Positions 51,994-60,509 of a stretch of DNA of 64,000 nt are shown here, piece after piece; position 1 is the stretch's first letter; each line of letters opens with the position of its first letter. A model generated the notes under the pieces. That model saw only the letters and a program-made list of their open reading frames with translations. It made no database searches and was not told where the DNA came from. The stretch is taken from assembly GCA_947594835.1 (NCBI GenBank), contig CANQEH010000010.1, positions 1 to 64,000 on the forward strand, written 5' to 3'. The position numbers were made by a program, and so were the translations under genes. This DNA is from an uncultured Acetatifactor sp. GTDB taxonomy: Bacteria; Bacillota; Clostridia; Lachnospirales; Lachnospiraceae.

Positions 51994-54081
51994 ATGGCAG
52001 AGATGGCAGATATCACAGCGGAGGAAGAAGCATACTTAAAGACGGTCGAAAGGGAGCTTGCCGGGGAGGCCGAAAAGCTGTCGGGCAGGGTGCAGGGGTA
52101 TCAGAGGGATCAGGAGGAGTTTGCCCGGTATCTCTGGGAGAGGAAAAGCGACTTTGACGGGTATGAGGCGATTTTTAACCGCCAGGAGCTGGAGCGGGTG
52201 GCACAGGCCGGGGAGAACACGGTTTTAAAGCTGCGCCGCACCTTAAAGATGATGGATTCCCCCTATTTTGCCAGGATTGATTTTACAGAAAACGGGGCGG
52301 ACGTCCCGGAACCCGTCTACATCGGAAAGTACGCTTTCTGGGAAATGGGCGCAGACTGCACCATCTATGACTGGCGTTCCCCCATTGCGGGAATGTACTA
52401 TGAATTTGAGTACGGGCCCGCATCGTATGAGGCGCCGGAGGGCCGGATCTCGGGGCGGATCCATTTAAAAAGGCAGTACGGCATCCAGAAGGGCCGCCTG
52501 GAATATGCCATAGAGAGCAGCCTGCGGATCGAAGACGAACTGCTCAAAAAGGAGCTGGCAAAAAGCCACGGCGGAAAAATGCGGGACATTGTGGCGACGA
52601 TCCAGAAAGAGCAGAACCAGCTGGTGCGGAATGAAACGGCGGACGTTCTGATCATCGAGGGCGTGGCGGGCTCCGGCAAGACATCCATCGCGCTCCACCG
52701 GATCGCCTATTTTCTGTACCGCTACCGGAAGGAGATCACGGCGGACAACTTCCTGATCCTTTCGCCCAACGGGGTGTTTATCGACTATATCTCCGGCGTG
52801 CTGCCGGAGCTGGGGGAGAGGAACATTCGGAATGTGGAACTAAGCGACCTGGGAGAGGCTTACCTGCCGGGGCATATCCGGGCGGAAGACCCAAGCGGCC
52901 AGACAGAGCGCTTTCTCTCCGCGCAGGATGAGGCGTGGAAACGGCGGGTGTGTTTTAAGTCCACGCCGGAATTTGTAGACAGTCTGGACCGGTATCTGGA
53001 GGAATGCGACAGGCGCAATTTCCGAAAAAAGAAGTATGTCTATGAGGAGGGCTTTCTCCCGGCGGAATTTATCTACAAGCTGTACGAGGTGAGGAGGAAT
53101 CTGCCCGTCTACGAAAGGCTGCGGGAAATGGCCCAGGTCATGGCGGAGGAGCTTCGGATCCACAGAAAGTATACCGGCCCCGGCAGCCGCCAGAATGAGA
53201 TTGAGAGATGGCTTCTGGGGCAATACCGCGACGGCACCGCCCTGGCGCTGTATCAGGGATTTTACCGCTGGCTGGGGGAGGAGGAGCTCTTCTGCCCGGG
53301 GGAGAGGGGCAGGCTGGAGGCCGCGGACATCTTCCCTCTGATCTATGTGCGGCTCTATCTGGAGGGGAATCCCCAAAAGCGGGACGTGCGGTATCTGATC
53401 ATCGACGAGATGCAGGACTACACGCCGATCCAGTATGCGGTGTTAAACAGGCTCTTTCCCTGCAAAAAGACTATCCTGGGGGATTTTTCCCAGAATCTGG
53501 TGCCCTTTGCCCCCCGGTCTTCGGATTTCATGAAAAAGCTGTACCCCAAAGCCCAGCTGGTCTCCATCCGCAAAAGCTACCGCTCTACCTATGAGATCAT
53601 GCAGTTTGCCAGAAGGATCAGAAATTCCGGGCAGATGGAGGTGGTAAAGCGGCACGGGGAGGACGTGGCCCTGATCGCCTGCGCCGACGAAGAGGAGGAA
53701 AGGCGCAGGGTTTTGGAGCTGCTTGGCGCAGGAAAGGACAGGATGGGGGACGGCCCGTCCCGGACGGGCGTCCTGGCCAGGGACTTTTGTCAGGCGAAAG
53801 CGTGGCACGCCTTTCTGAAAAAGCACCTGGGCGCAGAGGTCAATCTTCTGACCATCGACCAGAAAGAGTTTTACGAGGGGATCACGGTGGCGGCCATCTC
53901 CCTGGTAAAGGGCCTGGAATTTGACGAGGTGATCCTTCCGGACGTCTGCCGGGAGCAGTACGACACCGAATACCACAGAAGCCTTCTGTATGTGGCCTGT
54001 ACCAGGGCCACCCGGAAGCTCTCCCTGTTGTGGGCGGGGGAGCAGAGCCCGCTTCTTGGTGGGGAGACGAAAGGGGAATGA
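51994..54081 (+). CDS. HelD-like UvrD-family helicase (RNA polymerase recycling factor)
   Basis: The 695-residue protein has a coiled-coil N-terminal arm, the HelD-type block YIGKYAFWEMGADCTIYDWR followed by SPIAGMYYE, and an SF1 helicase core: Walker A GVAGSGKTS near 223-231, IIDEMQDYTPIQY (motif II), RKSYRSTYEI and VACTRATRK. HelD proteins pry stalled RNA polymerase from DNA and some protect it from antibiotics. It begins 9 bp after the ABC exporter stop, so it is probably in the same transcript. Whether it belongs to the peptide system or is a chance neighbour is open. Confidence 0.88.
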   Translation: MAEMADITAEEEAYLKTVERELAGEAEKLSGRVQGYQRDQEEFARYLWERKSDFDGYEAIFNRQELERVAQAGENTVLKLRRTLKMMDSPYFARIDFTENGADVPEPVYIGKYAFWEMGADCTIYDWRSPIAGMYYEFEYGPASYEAPEGRISGRIHLKRQYGIQKGRLEYAIESSLRIEDELLKKELAKSHGGKMRDIVATIQKEQNQLVRNETADVLIIEGVAGSGKTSIALHRIAYFLYRYRKEITADNFLILSPNGVFIDYISGVLPELGERNIRNVELSDLGEAYLPGHIRAEDPSGQTERFLSAQDEAWKRRVCFKSTPEFVDSLDRYLEECDRRNFRKKKYVYEEGFLPAEFIYKLYEVRRNLPVYERLREMAQVMAEELRIHRKYTGPGSRQNEIERWLLGQYRDGTALALYQGFYRWLGEEELFCPGERGRLEAADIFPLIYVRLYLEGNPQKRDVRYLIIDEMQDYTPIQYAVLNRLFPCKKTILGDFSQNLVPFAPRSSDFMKKLYPKAQLVSIRKSYRSTYEIMQFARRIRNSGQMEVVKRHGEDVALIACADEEEERRRVLELLGAGKDRMGDGPSRTGVLARDFCQAKAWHAFLKKHLGAEVNLLTIDQKEFYEGITVAAISLVKGLEFDEVILPDVCREQYDTEYHRSLLYVACTRATRKLSLLWAGEQSPLLGGETKGE

Positions 54082-54117
54082 CTTTTCCATGCTTTTCCAA
54101 ATGCGTGGGAATGTGCA

Positions 54118-54146
54118 TTGACGAATCATCGGTTTACAGGTAAAAT
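54118..54146 (+). promoter_or_regulatory. Promoter of the GH105 gene
   Basis: TTGACG (54118-54123), 17-bp spacer, TAAAAT (54141-54146). Confidence 0.65.
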
Positions 54147-54184
54147 GAGGGCAAAGACTTTATCATACAAACGGAGGTGGAATT

Positions 54185-55342
54185 ATGCAGCTGCCGGTTT
54201 TTGAAAAGTACATTGACCAGCTCATCGAAAAGAGCACGATGGAAGTGCCTGTGTGGAACATCGAGAAGGCCCTGGCGGGAAAGGCGGACGGGTGGAATTA
54301 CATCGACGGGTGTATGATCCTTGCGCTGCTTGAGACGTACCGGGCCACCGGGGAGAAAAAGTATTATGATTTTGCGGACGCCTTTATCGACTACCGGGTG
54401 AAAGAGGACGGCACCATCAACGGGTATTCGGTGGAGGAGTACAACATTGACAATGTGAACGCGGGCAAGACCCTGTTCGCCCTGTACGAGATCAACGGCA
54501 AGGAGAAATACCGCAGGGCCATCGACCTGATCTACAGCCAGGTGCAGACCCAGCCCAGGACGGCGGAGGGCAACTTCTGGCACAAAAAGATCTATCCCAA
54601 CCAGGTATGGCTGGACGGGATGTATATGGGCCAGCCCTTCTATATGGAATATGAGACGAAATTCAACCATCGGAAAAATTACGGGGATATCTTCTCCCAG
54701 TTTGCCAATGTGAAAAAGCGGATGCGGGATGAAAAGACGGGCCTCTACTATCACGGCTACGACGCTTCCCGGTCTGTTTTCTGGTGCGACAAAGAGACCG
54801 GGCTGTCTGAAAATTTCTGGCTGAGGGCGCTGGGCTGGTATTCCATGGCCCTTCTGGACACGCTGGACAAGTGTGAGCCGGGAGAGGAGTACGCCGGGGA
54901 ATACGATAATCTACAGGAGACCTTCGCGCAGCTGATGGAGGATATGTTAAAATTCCAGGACGAGAGCGGGATGTGGTATCAGCTTCCGGCCCTGGGCGGC
55001 AGAGAGCCCAATTACTTAGAGACCAGCGGCAGCGCCATCATGGCTTACTCCCTTCTCAAAGGGGTGCGTCTGGGCTTTTTGCCAAAGAGTTACAGGGAGT
55101 ATGGCATCAAGGCATTTCAGGGGATCTGCGACAAGTATCTGCGGGAGACGGAAGACGGCCTGCAGCTTGGCGGCATCTGTCTGGTGGCGGGGCTGGGCCC
55201 TGCGGACAATCCCAGGCGGGACGGCAGCTTTGACTATTATATGTCGGAGCCGGTAGTGGAAAACGATGCAAAGGGCGTGGCGCCGCTGTTGCTGGCGTAC
55301 ACGGAGCTGCGCCGGCTGGAAGAAGAGGACGCGGCAGGCTGA
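54185..55342 (+). CDS. GH105-type unsaturated glycuronyl hydrolase
   Basis: The 385-residue alpha/alpha-barrel enzyme resembles YteR/YesR. VPVWNIEKALAGKADGWNYI, YNIDNVNAGKTLFALYE, IYPNQVWLDGMYMGQPFYME and ENFWLRALGWYSMALLD are typical, with the catalytic Asp in the WLDG region. It removes unsaturated uronic acid from pectin-derived or similar oligosaccharides after lyase action. No signal peptide, so it acts inside the cell. GGAGGTGG precedes the ATG. Confidence 0.9.
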   Translation: MQLPVFEKYIDQLIEKSTMEVPVWNIEKALAGKADGWNYIDGCMILALLETYRATGEKKYYDFADAFIDYRVKEDGTINGYSVEEYNIDNVNAGKTLFALYEINGKEKYRRAIDLIYSQVQTQPRTAEGNFWHKKIYPNQVWLDGMYMGQPFYMEYETKFNHRKNYGDIFSQFANVKKRMRDEKTGLYYHGYDASRSVFWCDKETGLSENFWLRALGWYSMALLDTLDKCEPGEEYAGEYDNLQETFAQLMEDMLKFQDESGMWYQLPALGGREPNYLETSGSAIMAYSLLKGVRLGFLPKSYREYGIKAFQGICDKYLRETEDGLQLGGICLVAGLGPADNPRRDGSFDYYMSEPVVENDAKGVAPLLLAYTELRRLEEEDAAG

Positions 55343-55361
55343 GGCCCCACTGCAATATGCA

Positions 55362-55401
55362 GCAAAAAACAGCCCCGGGCGGGATGTACCGCCCGGGGCC
55401 G
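55362..55401 (-). terminator. Terminator of the cold-shock gene
   Basis: GCCCCGGGCGG (55372-55382) pairs with CCGCCCGGGGC (55389-55399). On the minus strand it is followed by TGTTTTTTGC. Confidence 0.85.
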
Positions 55402-55417
55402 TCTTTCGTTTCGTGGC

Positions 55418-55633
55418 TTAAGCAACTACCGTAACGTTGGTAGCGCGGATCTTGCTGCTGTTCTGAGGATCGCTCTCGGTGTCGAAAGTAACCTTCTGGC
55501 CTTCCTCCAGGGACTTGAAGCCCTCAGCGTTGATCGCGGAGAAGTGTACGAATACCTCCTCGCCGGTTGCATCGTTGGTGATGAAACCGTAACCCTTCTG
55601 TGCGTTGAACCACTTTACTGTACCGTTGTTCAT
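55418..55633 (-). CDS. cspA: Cold-shock protein
   Basis: The 71-residue OB-fold protein starts [18 protein letters not shown] and has RNP1 (KGYGFI) and RNP2 (VFVHF). It binds single-stranded RNA and DNA and melts RNA structure. AAGGAGG precedes the ATG on the minus strand. The upstream region (55634-55860) is AT-rich and contains a long inverted repeat, likely part of its 5' leader or control region. Confidence 0.94.
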   Translation of the reverse strand: MNNGTVKWFNAQKGYGFITNDATGEEVFVHFSAINAEGFKSLEEGQKVTFDTESDPQNSSKIRATNVTVVA

Positions 55634-55701
55634 TTCTGTACCTCCTTGATATGATGTTAAAATTTGGGGTGCTTTGTTATTCAAAATGTAGGGCAAAAAA
55701 A

Positions 55702-55757
55702 TCACATATTTTTGTAAACCATCATCAAAAGTAGCAATGACTTACAAAAATATGTGA
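55702..55757. repeat. 16-bp perfect inverted repeat upstream of cspA
   Basis: TCACATATTTTTGTAA (55702-55717) and TTACAAAAATATGTGA (55742-55757) flank 24 bp. A further copy of AAAAATATGTGA lies at 55848-55859. The rest of 55634-55981 shows no gene. Confidence 0.8.
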
Positions 55758-55981
55758 GTTCAATGACTTTCATTCAGAATACATTTAGACTATACCGTAG
55801 GATTGCAGGAATGTCAATATCTTTTTTGAAAATAAATAAAAAATTTTAAAAATATGTGATGCAGAACTTTGCGCAGGGCGGGAAATGTGGTAGAGTGTTT
55901 TTGTAACGGTTCAGCATATCCGGTGAGAGAATATTTTCCAGCGCTTCGGGGCAGACTGGCTGTGCAGGAGGTCTGACGGAT

Positions 55982-56968
55982 ATGATGTGGAATATGTTAT
56001 GGATGGCGGCGGTGGCGGCGGCTTCCGCGCTGGCGGGATTTTGTATGGGGCGGCTTTCCACGCAGTCCCAGGAGGCTTATGAGGAAGGGGCGGGAGAGCA
56101 GACCCTGCCCAGGGGCATGACGGCCCGGGAGGGCCGAATGCAGCAGTCAAAACAGGCAGAAGCAGTGCAGGAGGTGGATCGGGAGACAGTGCCTCGGCAG
56201 GGGCAGCGTCCATATGTGGGGACGCCCGGCTGGACAGCCCGCCGGATGCCCGGCATGACGGCCCGGGAGGACCGAATGCAGCAGGCAAAACAGGCGGAGG
56301 CAGTGAAGGAAGGGACGCGGCAGACCTGGTCTGACAGGGCGCGGGAAGCGGGCTGGCCGGACAAGGCGGAAGCAGCCTGGGACACGGCCCGGGAGACAAT
56401 GCCCCGGCAGGGGCAGCGCCCATACGGGGGGACGCCTGGATGGACGGCCCGCCGGACGATCCGGGGGGAGGAACGGCTCCGGCTTCTGCGGCGGATGGGC
56501 AGGGCGAAGAACCAGCAGACGCCCCAGGGGCCCGTCTGGCCGGTGGGAAGCCCGGTGTCCGGGTGGCTGACCGCCCTGCGGGAAGGGGAGCGCCCCACGG
56601 TGACGATACAGCCCCTGGAGGAAAAGCTCTACGCTCCCGCGGCGGGGAAAATCATAAAGCTGTTCCCCATGGGAAACGCCTTCCTGCTGGCAACGGAGTT
56701 TGGGACGCAGCTTCTCATCCAGGTCTGCGACGTAGAGGACGACCTTTTGGGAAGATATTTCCGCCCCAGGGTAGTGCAGAACGAGATCGTGGGAAAAGGC
56801 AAGCTTCTGCTGGAATTTGACGCCCAGGGGCTTTTGGAGGAGGGCACGCCCGTGTCGGTGTCGGTGCGGGTGGAAAACAGAGGGTACGGCCACAGCGTGT
56901 ATCTGACCGCCGGGGAGAGGATAAAGATCGGCGAGGAGATCCTGCAGGTGATCGGCCCGGCCCAGTAA
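55982..56968 (+). CDS. Membrane-anchored EIIA-Glc-like protein lacking active-site histidines
   Basis: The 328-residue protein has an N-terminal transmembrane helix (4-22), a basic low-complexity region with a repeated block (MTAREGRMQQSKQAEAV at 46-62 and again at 92-108; PRQGQRPYVGTPGWTARR twice), and a C-terminal domain of the PTS EIIA-Glc fold (KLYAPAAGKIIKLFPMGNAF, GKLLLEFDAQGLLEEGTPV). In EIIA-Glc the two essential His lie in NHAF and FVHFG; here these are Asn232 (GNAF) and Gln247 (LIQVC). Phosphotransfer is therefore not expected. It may be a structural or sensory relic. It precedes the GH43 gene by 31 bp. Confidence 0.75.
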   Translation: MMWNMLWMAAVAAASALAGFCMGRLSTQSQEAYEEGAGEQTLPRGMTAREGRMQQSKQAEAVQEVDRETVPRQGQRPYVGTPGWTARRMPGMTAREDRMQQAKQAEAVKEGTRQTWSDRAREAGWPDKAEAAWDTARETMPRQGQRPYGGTPGWTARRTIRGEERLRLLRRMGRAKNQQTPQGPVWPVGSPVSGWLTALREGERPTVTIQPLEEKLYAPAAGKIIKLFPMGNAFLLATEFGTQLLIQVCDVEDDLLGRYFRPRVVQNEIVGKGKLLLEFDAQGLLEEGTPVSVSVRVENRGYGHSVYLTAGERIKIGEEILQVIGPAQ

Positions 56969-56999
56969 AGCAGCAAAAATCAGTTGGGAGAGAAAAGAG

Positions 57000-58553
57000 A
57001 TGGACAAAAGAAAAGTGAAAAAAATGTGGGTGGCCGACCAGGGGGACGGCACATACAAAAATCCGATCCTTTACACGGATTATTCGGATCCGGACGCAAT
57101 ACGGGTGGGGGACGACTTTTTTCTGATCGCCTCCAGCTTCTGCAACACCCCGGCGGTGCCCCTCCTGCACTCTAAGGATCTGGTCAATTGGAAGGTGATC
57201 AATTACGTCATGGAAAGCCTGCCCTTTCCCCGTTACGACAGGCCCGCCCACGGCTGCGGCGCCTGGGCGCCCTCCATACGGTTCCACGAGGGCGTCTATT
57301 ATGTGTTTGTGCCCCTGCCGGACGAGGGGATCATGGTGTGCCATACCAAAGATCCCTGGGGCAAGTGGAGCGAACCGTCCTTTGTGCGGCAGGTGGTGGG
57401 CTGGATAGATCCCTGCCCTTTTTGGGACGACGACGGAAAGGCTTATATGGTGACGGCTTTTGCCAGAAGCCGGATCGGGTTTAAGAGTATGCTCTATCTC
57501 TCCCCGATGGAGCCGGATTGTTCGGGGGTGCTGGACGACGGGCAGTTTCTCTACGACGGCCACGCCACCCAGCCCACCATTGAAGGGCCAAAGCTCTACA
57601 AGAGAAACGGCTGGTATTACATATTTGCCCCGGCGGGCGGCGTAAAGCCGGGCTGGCAGACCGTGCTGCGCTCCAGAAACATCTACGGCCCCTATGAGGA
57701 AAGGATCGTGCTGCACCAGGGGGACAGCCCCGTAAACGGCCCGCACCAGGGCGCCTGGGTGGATACGGCCACGGGGGAGGACTGGTTTTTGCATTTCCAG
57801 GACGTGGGGAACGCAGGCCGCATCCTGCACCTGCAGCCCATGCGCTGGGAGGACGACTGGCCCGTCATCGGGGAAAATGTCAAAGATGGCTGCGGAGAGC
57901 CGGTGTTAAGGTATCGGAAGCCCGACGTGGGGAAGGTATATCCCCCGGACGCCCCCGAGGACAGCGACTTCTTTGAAGGGGAGACTCTGGGGCTTCAGTG
58001 GCAGTGGAACGCCAATCACAAGCGGGAGTGGTATGAGACAGGGCAGGGGCGTCTGACGCTGTATGCCCAGTCGAGTCCGGCGGGGACACAGCTTTGCGAC
58101 GTGCCCAACCTGCTGGTGCAGAAATGGCCTGCCCCTCAGTTTCAGATCACCGCCTGCCTGCATCTGGAGGGCTTAGAGGAAGGGGACGCAGGGGGGATGG
58201 TATCCCTGGGCGGCTGCTACACGGCGCTTGCGGCGGTAAAGCGCGGGGGAAAACTCTGGCTGGAACAGTGGACGGGGAACTGGACGAAGGACGACGAAGT
58301 GCGGGAGGAGGCAGCGGCGCTCCCGATCGAGGGGGATACGCTCTATGTGCGGATGTCTGTAAAAGACGCCCGGGAGGTTTCCTTTGCCGCCGGGACAAAG
58401 GAGGACGACCTGCGGCCTGTGGGCAGGGCCACAGAGACTTCCCCCGGCCGCTGGGTCGGGGTGAAAGCGGGCCTGTTTGCCATCCGGGAAAAGGAGGGAA
58501 AAGGGGGCGCTCTGACGGCGGACTATTTTGTCTTTGAGGCGCTTGAAGCGTAA
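57000..58553 (+). CDS. Glycoside hydrolase family 43 with C-terminal beta-sandwich
   Basis: The 517-residue enzyme has the five-bladed GH43 propeller: YTDYSDPDAIRVGDDFFLIA (catalytic base Asp), GWIDPCPFWDDDGKAYM and QPTIEGPKLYKRNGWYY (catalytic acid Glu). A C-terminal domain from about residue 320 resembles the concanavalin-like domain of beta-xylosidases. It probably releases xylose or arabinose from short oligosaccharides inside the cell, as no signal peptide is present. GGGAG lies 11 bp before the ATG. Confidence 0.9.
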   Translation: MDKRKVKKMWVADQGDGTYKNPILYTDYSDPDAIRVGDDFFLIASSFCNTPAVPLLHSKDLVNWKVINYVMESLPFPRYDRPAHGCGAWAPSIRFHEGVYYVFVPLPDEGIMVCHTKDPWGKWSEPSFVRQVVGWIDPCPFWDDDGKAYMVTAFARSRIGFKSMLYLSPMEPDCSGVLDDGQFLYDGHATQPTIEGPKLYKRNGWYYIFAPAGGVKPGWQTVLRSRNIYGPYEERIVLHQGDSPVNGPHQGAWVDTATGEDWFLHFQDVGNAGRILHLQPMRWEDDWPVIGENVKDGCGEPVLRYRKPDVGKVYPPDAPEDSDFFEGETLGLQWQWNANHKREWYETGQGRLTLYAQSSPAGTQLCDVPNLLVQKWPAPQFQITACLHLEGLEEGDAGGMVSLGGCYTALAAVKRGGKLWLEQWTGNWTKDDEVREEAAALPIEGDTLYVRMSVKDAREVSFAAGTKEDDLRPVGRATETSPGRWVGVKAGLFAIREKEGKGGALTADYFVFEALEA

Positions 58554-58760
58554 AAGGCTGCATATTGGAGCAGACTGCCGATGTGGCAGAAAAGAGTGTT
58601 GAGGAGATCAAGGCAGTCACCGGGAAAAAGCATTGAAAACAAAAGAGACGCCCGTGACCCAGAGGGATTCCTGCCTGTCGAGCCCGCCGATGAGAGGGAT
58701 GAAAGGAGCGGGGTGAGAGCAGTAGGATGAGAGGCGTGGGAGGAGAGGAGCGGGAGAGAG
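58554..58760 (+). other. Intergenic region between GH43 and oppD
   Basis: It contains a short frame (about 58573-58635) reading LEQTADVAEKSVEEIKAVTG, with no start or ribosome-binding site, possibly a gene remnant. The last 60 bp are purine-rich with repeated GAGGAGAGGAG-like elements before the oppD start. No convincing promoter. Confidence 0.35.
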
Positions 58761-60509
58761 ATGGAGAAAAAACTGCAGGTCAGGGATCTTCGCATATCCT
58801 TTCACACCCCGGACGGCAGGCTGCAGGCTGTCCGGGGGATCGGTTTTGACCTGGCAAAGGGAGAGACCCTGGCCATCGTGGGGGAGTCCGGCTCCGGGAA
58901 GACCGTGACCTCCAAGGCCATCCTGGGGCTCCTTGCGGAAAACGCCAGGGTGGAGTCCGGCGAGATCCTCTACGACGGCAGAGATCTTCTGAAAATATCC
59001 GAGAAGGAATTTCAAAAAATCCGGGGCGGCAGGATCGCCATGGTCTTTCAGGATCCCATGTCCAGCTTAAACCCGGTCATCCGCATCGGCAGGCAGCTCA
59101 CGGAGGCCATGCTGTCAAAGGGCAGAGCGAAGCAGCGGGAGAGCCGATCCCGCTTAAACGCCTGTCTGAAGGCGCTGGAAAAGGCCATGGCGGCGTCGGG
59201 GGAAGATCCTTCGGACAGGGCGCGGGCAAGGGAAAGCTGCAAAAAAATGAAGGCAGTTCTAAAAAAATCCATCGAACTGGAAAGGGCTTACCATACCGCC
59301 CATGAGGCGGCCCGGGACGCCGTAGAGGACGCCGCAAAAATCATCTCAGAGATGGAGCAGGCCGCCGTCTGCGGGGATACTTTGGAGCGGATCCATGGGA
59401 TGACGCGCCGGGCCAATGCGGCCATCCACAGGGATGTGGTGCCCAAGAGCCGCCGGGCCGAGGTGAGGGCGCTCACAGATTCTCTCAAAAGGCAGCTGCA
59501 GGAAAAGGATAACGAAGGGGCGCTGGAAAACCTCCGCAGCTTAAGGAAGATCCTGGAGGAGGCGGCGGGGAAGCAGGCCCCCGATTTTTTTGGCATGAGC
59601 TGCGGCCTGTGCTCCGACGGACGATCTCTTCCTGAGACGCATCAGAGGCAGAATGATTTTCCGGGGGAGCATCCGAACCGGGATTTCCTGCCGCTGTTTT
59701 TGGCGGATGTGGAGCGGGCCATACGCCATCCGGCGGGGGAGCAGATGAGAGATATCCGCGCCGTCATGGATTTTCTGAAGGAGAATGTCTCCGGCGCGGC
59801 GGCGAAGGTCACAAGAGAGAGCGCACGGCATAAGGCCATCCGGCTGATGGAGGAGGTGGGAATCGCGCAGCCCTGCAGGCGCTTCCATCAGTACCCCTAT
59901 GAGCTTTCCGGCGGCATGAGACAGAGAATTGTCATCGCCATTGCGCTGGCGGCGGATCCGGAGATTTTGATCTGCGACGAGCCCACCACGGCGCTGGATG
60001 TGACCATCCAGGCCCAGATCCTTGCCCTGCTCAACCGTCTGAAAGAGGAGCGCGGGCTTTCCGTGATCTTTATCACCCACGACCTGGGCGTGGTGGCCAG
60101 GACAGCGGACCGGGTGGCGGTGATGTATGCCGGGCAGATCGTAGAATACGGAGACAGCGAGGAAGTCTTTTATGACGCGAGACACCCGTATACCTGGGCG
60201 CTTTTGAGCGCGGCGCCGGATCTGGACGCAAAGGAAAAACTGACGGCGATTCCGGGGTCGCCCCCCAATCTGCTCTGCCCGCTTAAGGGTGATGCCTTTG
60301 CGCCCAGAAACCCCTATGCCATGCAGATTGATCTGGAGTGTCAGCCGCCCCTGTTTTGGGTAAGCGATACCCATTACGCCGCCACCTGGCTGCTCCACCC
60401 GGACGCCCCCAGGGTGGATCCGCCCAGGGCCGTTTCAGACAGGATTGCCAGAATGGAAGAAAGAAGGCGGCAGGCAGGGGGCGGCGCGCCGCGGCAGGCG
60501 GCAGAATGA
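58761..60509 (+). CDS. oppD: Oligopeptide-type ABC transporter ATP-binding protein (OppD-like) with large insertion
   Basis: The 582-residue ATPase has Walker A GESGSGKT (41-48), Q-loop FQDPMSSLNP (97-106), signature LSGGM (382-386), Walker B ILICDEPTTALD and the C-terminal oligopeptide-binding motif HPYTWALLSAAP. Between Q-loop and signature lies an insertion of about 230 residues (123-352), largely helical and charged, that ordinary OppD (about 330 residues) lacks. The protein is a cytoplasmic subunit energising peptide or oligosaccharide uptake. The stop overlaps oppF (ATGA). Confidence 0.9.
   Translation: MEKKLQVRDLRISFHTPDGRLQAVRGIGFDLAKGETLAIVGESGSGKTVTSKAILGLLAENARVESGEILYDGRDLLKISEKEFQKIRGGRIAMVFQDPMSSLNPVIRIGRQLTEAMLSKGRAKQRESRSRLNACLKALEKAMAASGEDPSDRARARESCKKMKAVLKKSIELERAYHTAHEAARDAVEDAAKIISEMEQAAVCGDTLERIHGMTRRANAAIHRDVVPKSRRAEVRALTDSLKRQLQEKDNEGALENLRSLRKILEEAAGKQAPDFFGMSCGLCSDGRSLPETHQRQNDFPGEHPNRDFLPLFLADVERAIRHPAGEQMRDIRAVMDFLKENVSGAAAKVTRESARHKAIRLMEEVGIAQPCRRFHQYPYELSGGMRQRIVIAIALAADPEILICDEPTTALDVTIQAQILALLNRLKEERGLSVIFITHDLGVVARTADRVAVMYAGQIVEYGDSEEVFYDARHPYTWALLSAAPDLDAKEKLTAIPGSPPNLLCPLKGDAFAPRNPYAMQIDLECQPPLFWVSDTHYAATWLLHPDAPRVDPPRAVSDRIARMEERRRQAGGGAPRQAAE

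Noticed and set aside
56715..57830. 371-codon minus-strand frame over the EIIA-like and GH43 genes
   Set aside because: Spans two supported genes antisense, no domain recognisable.
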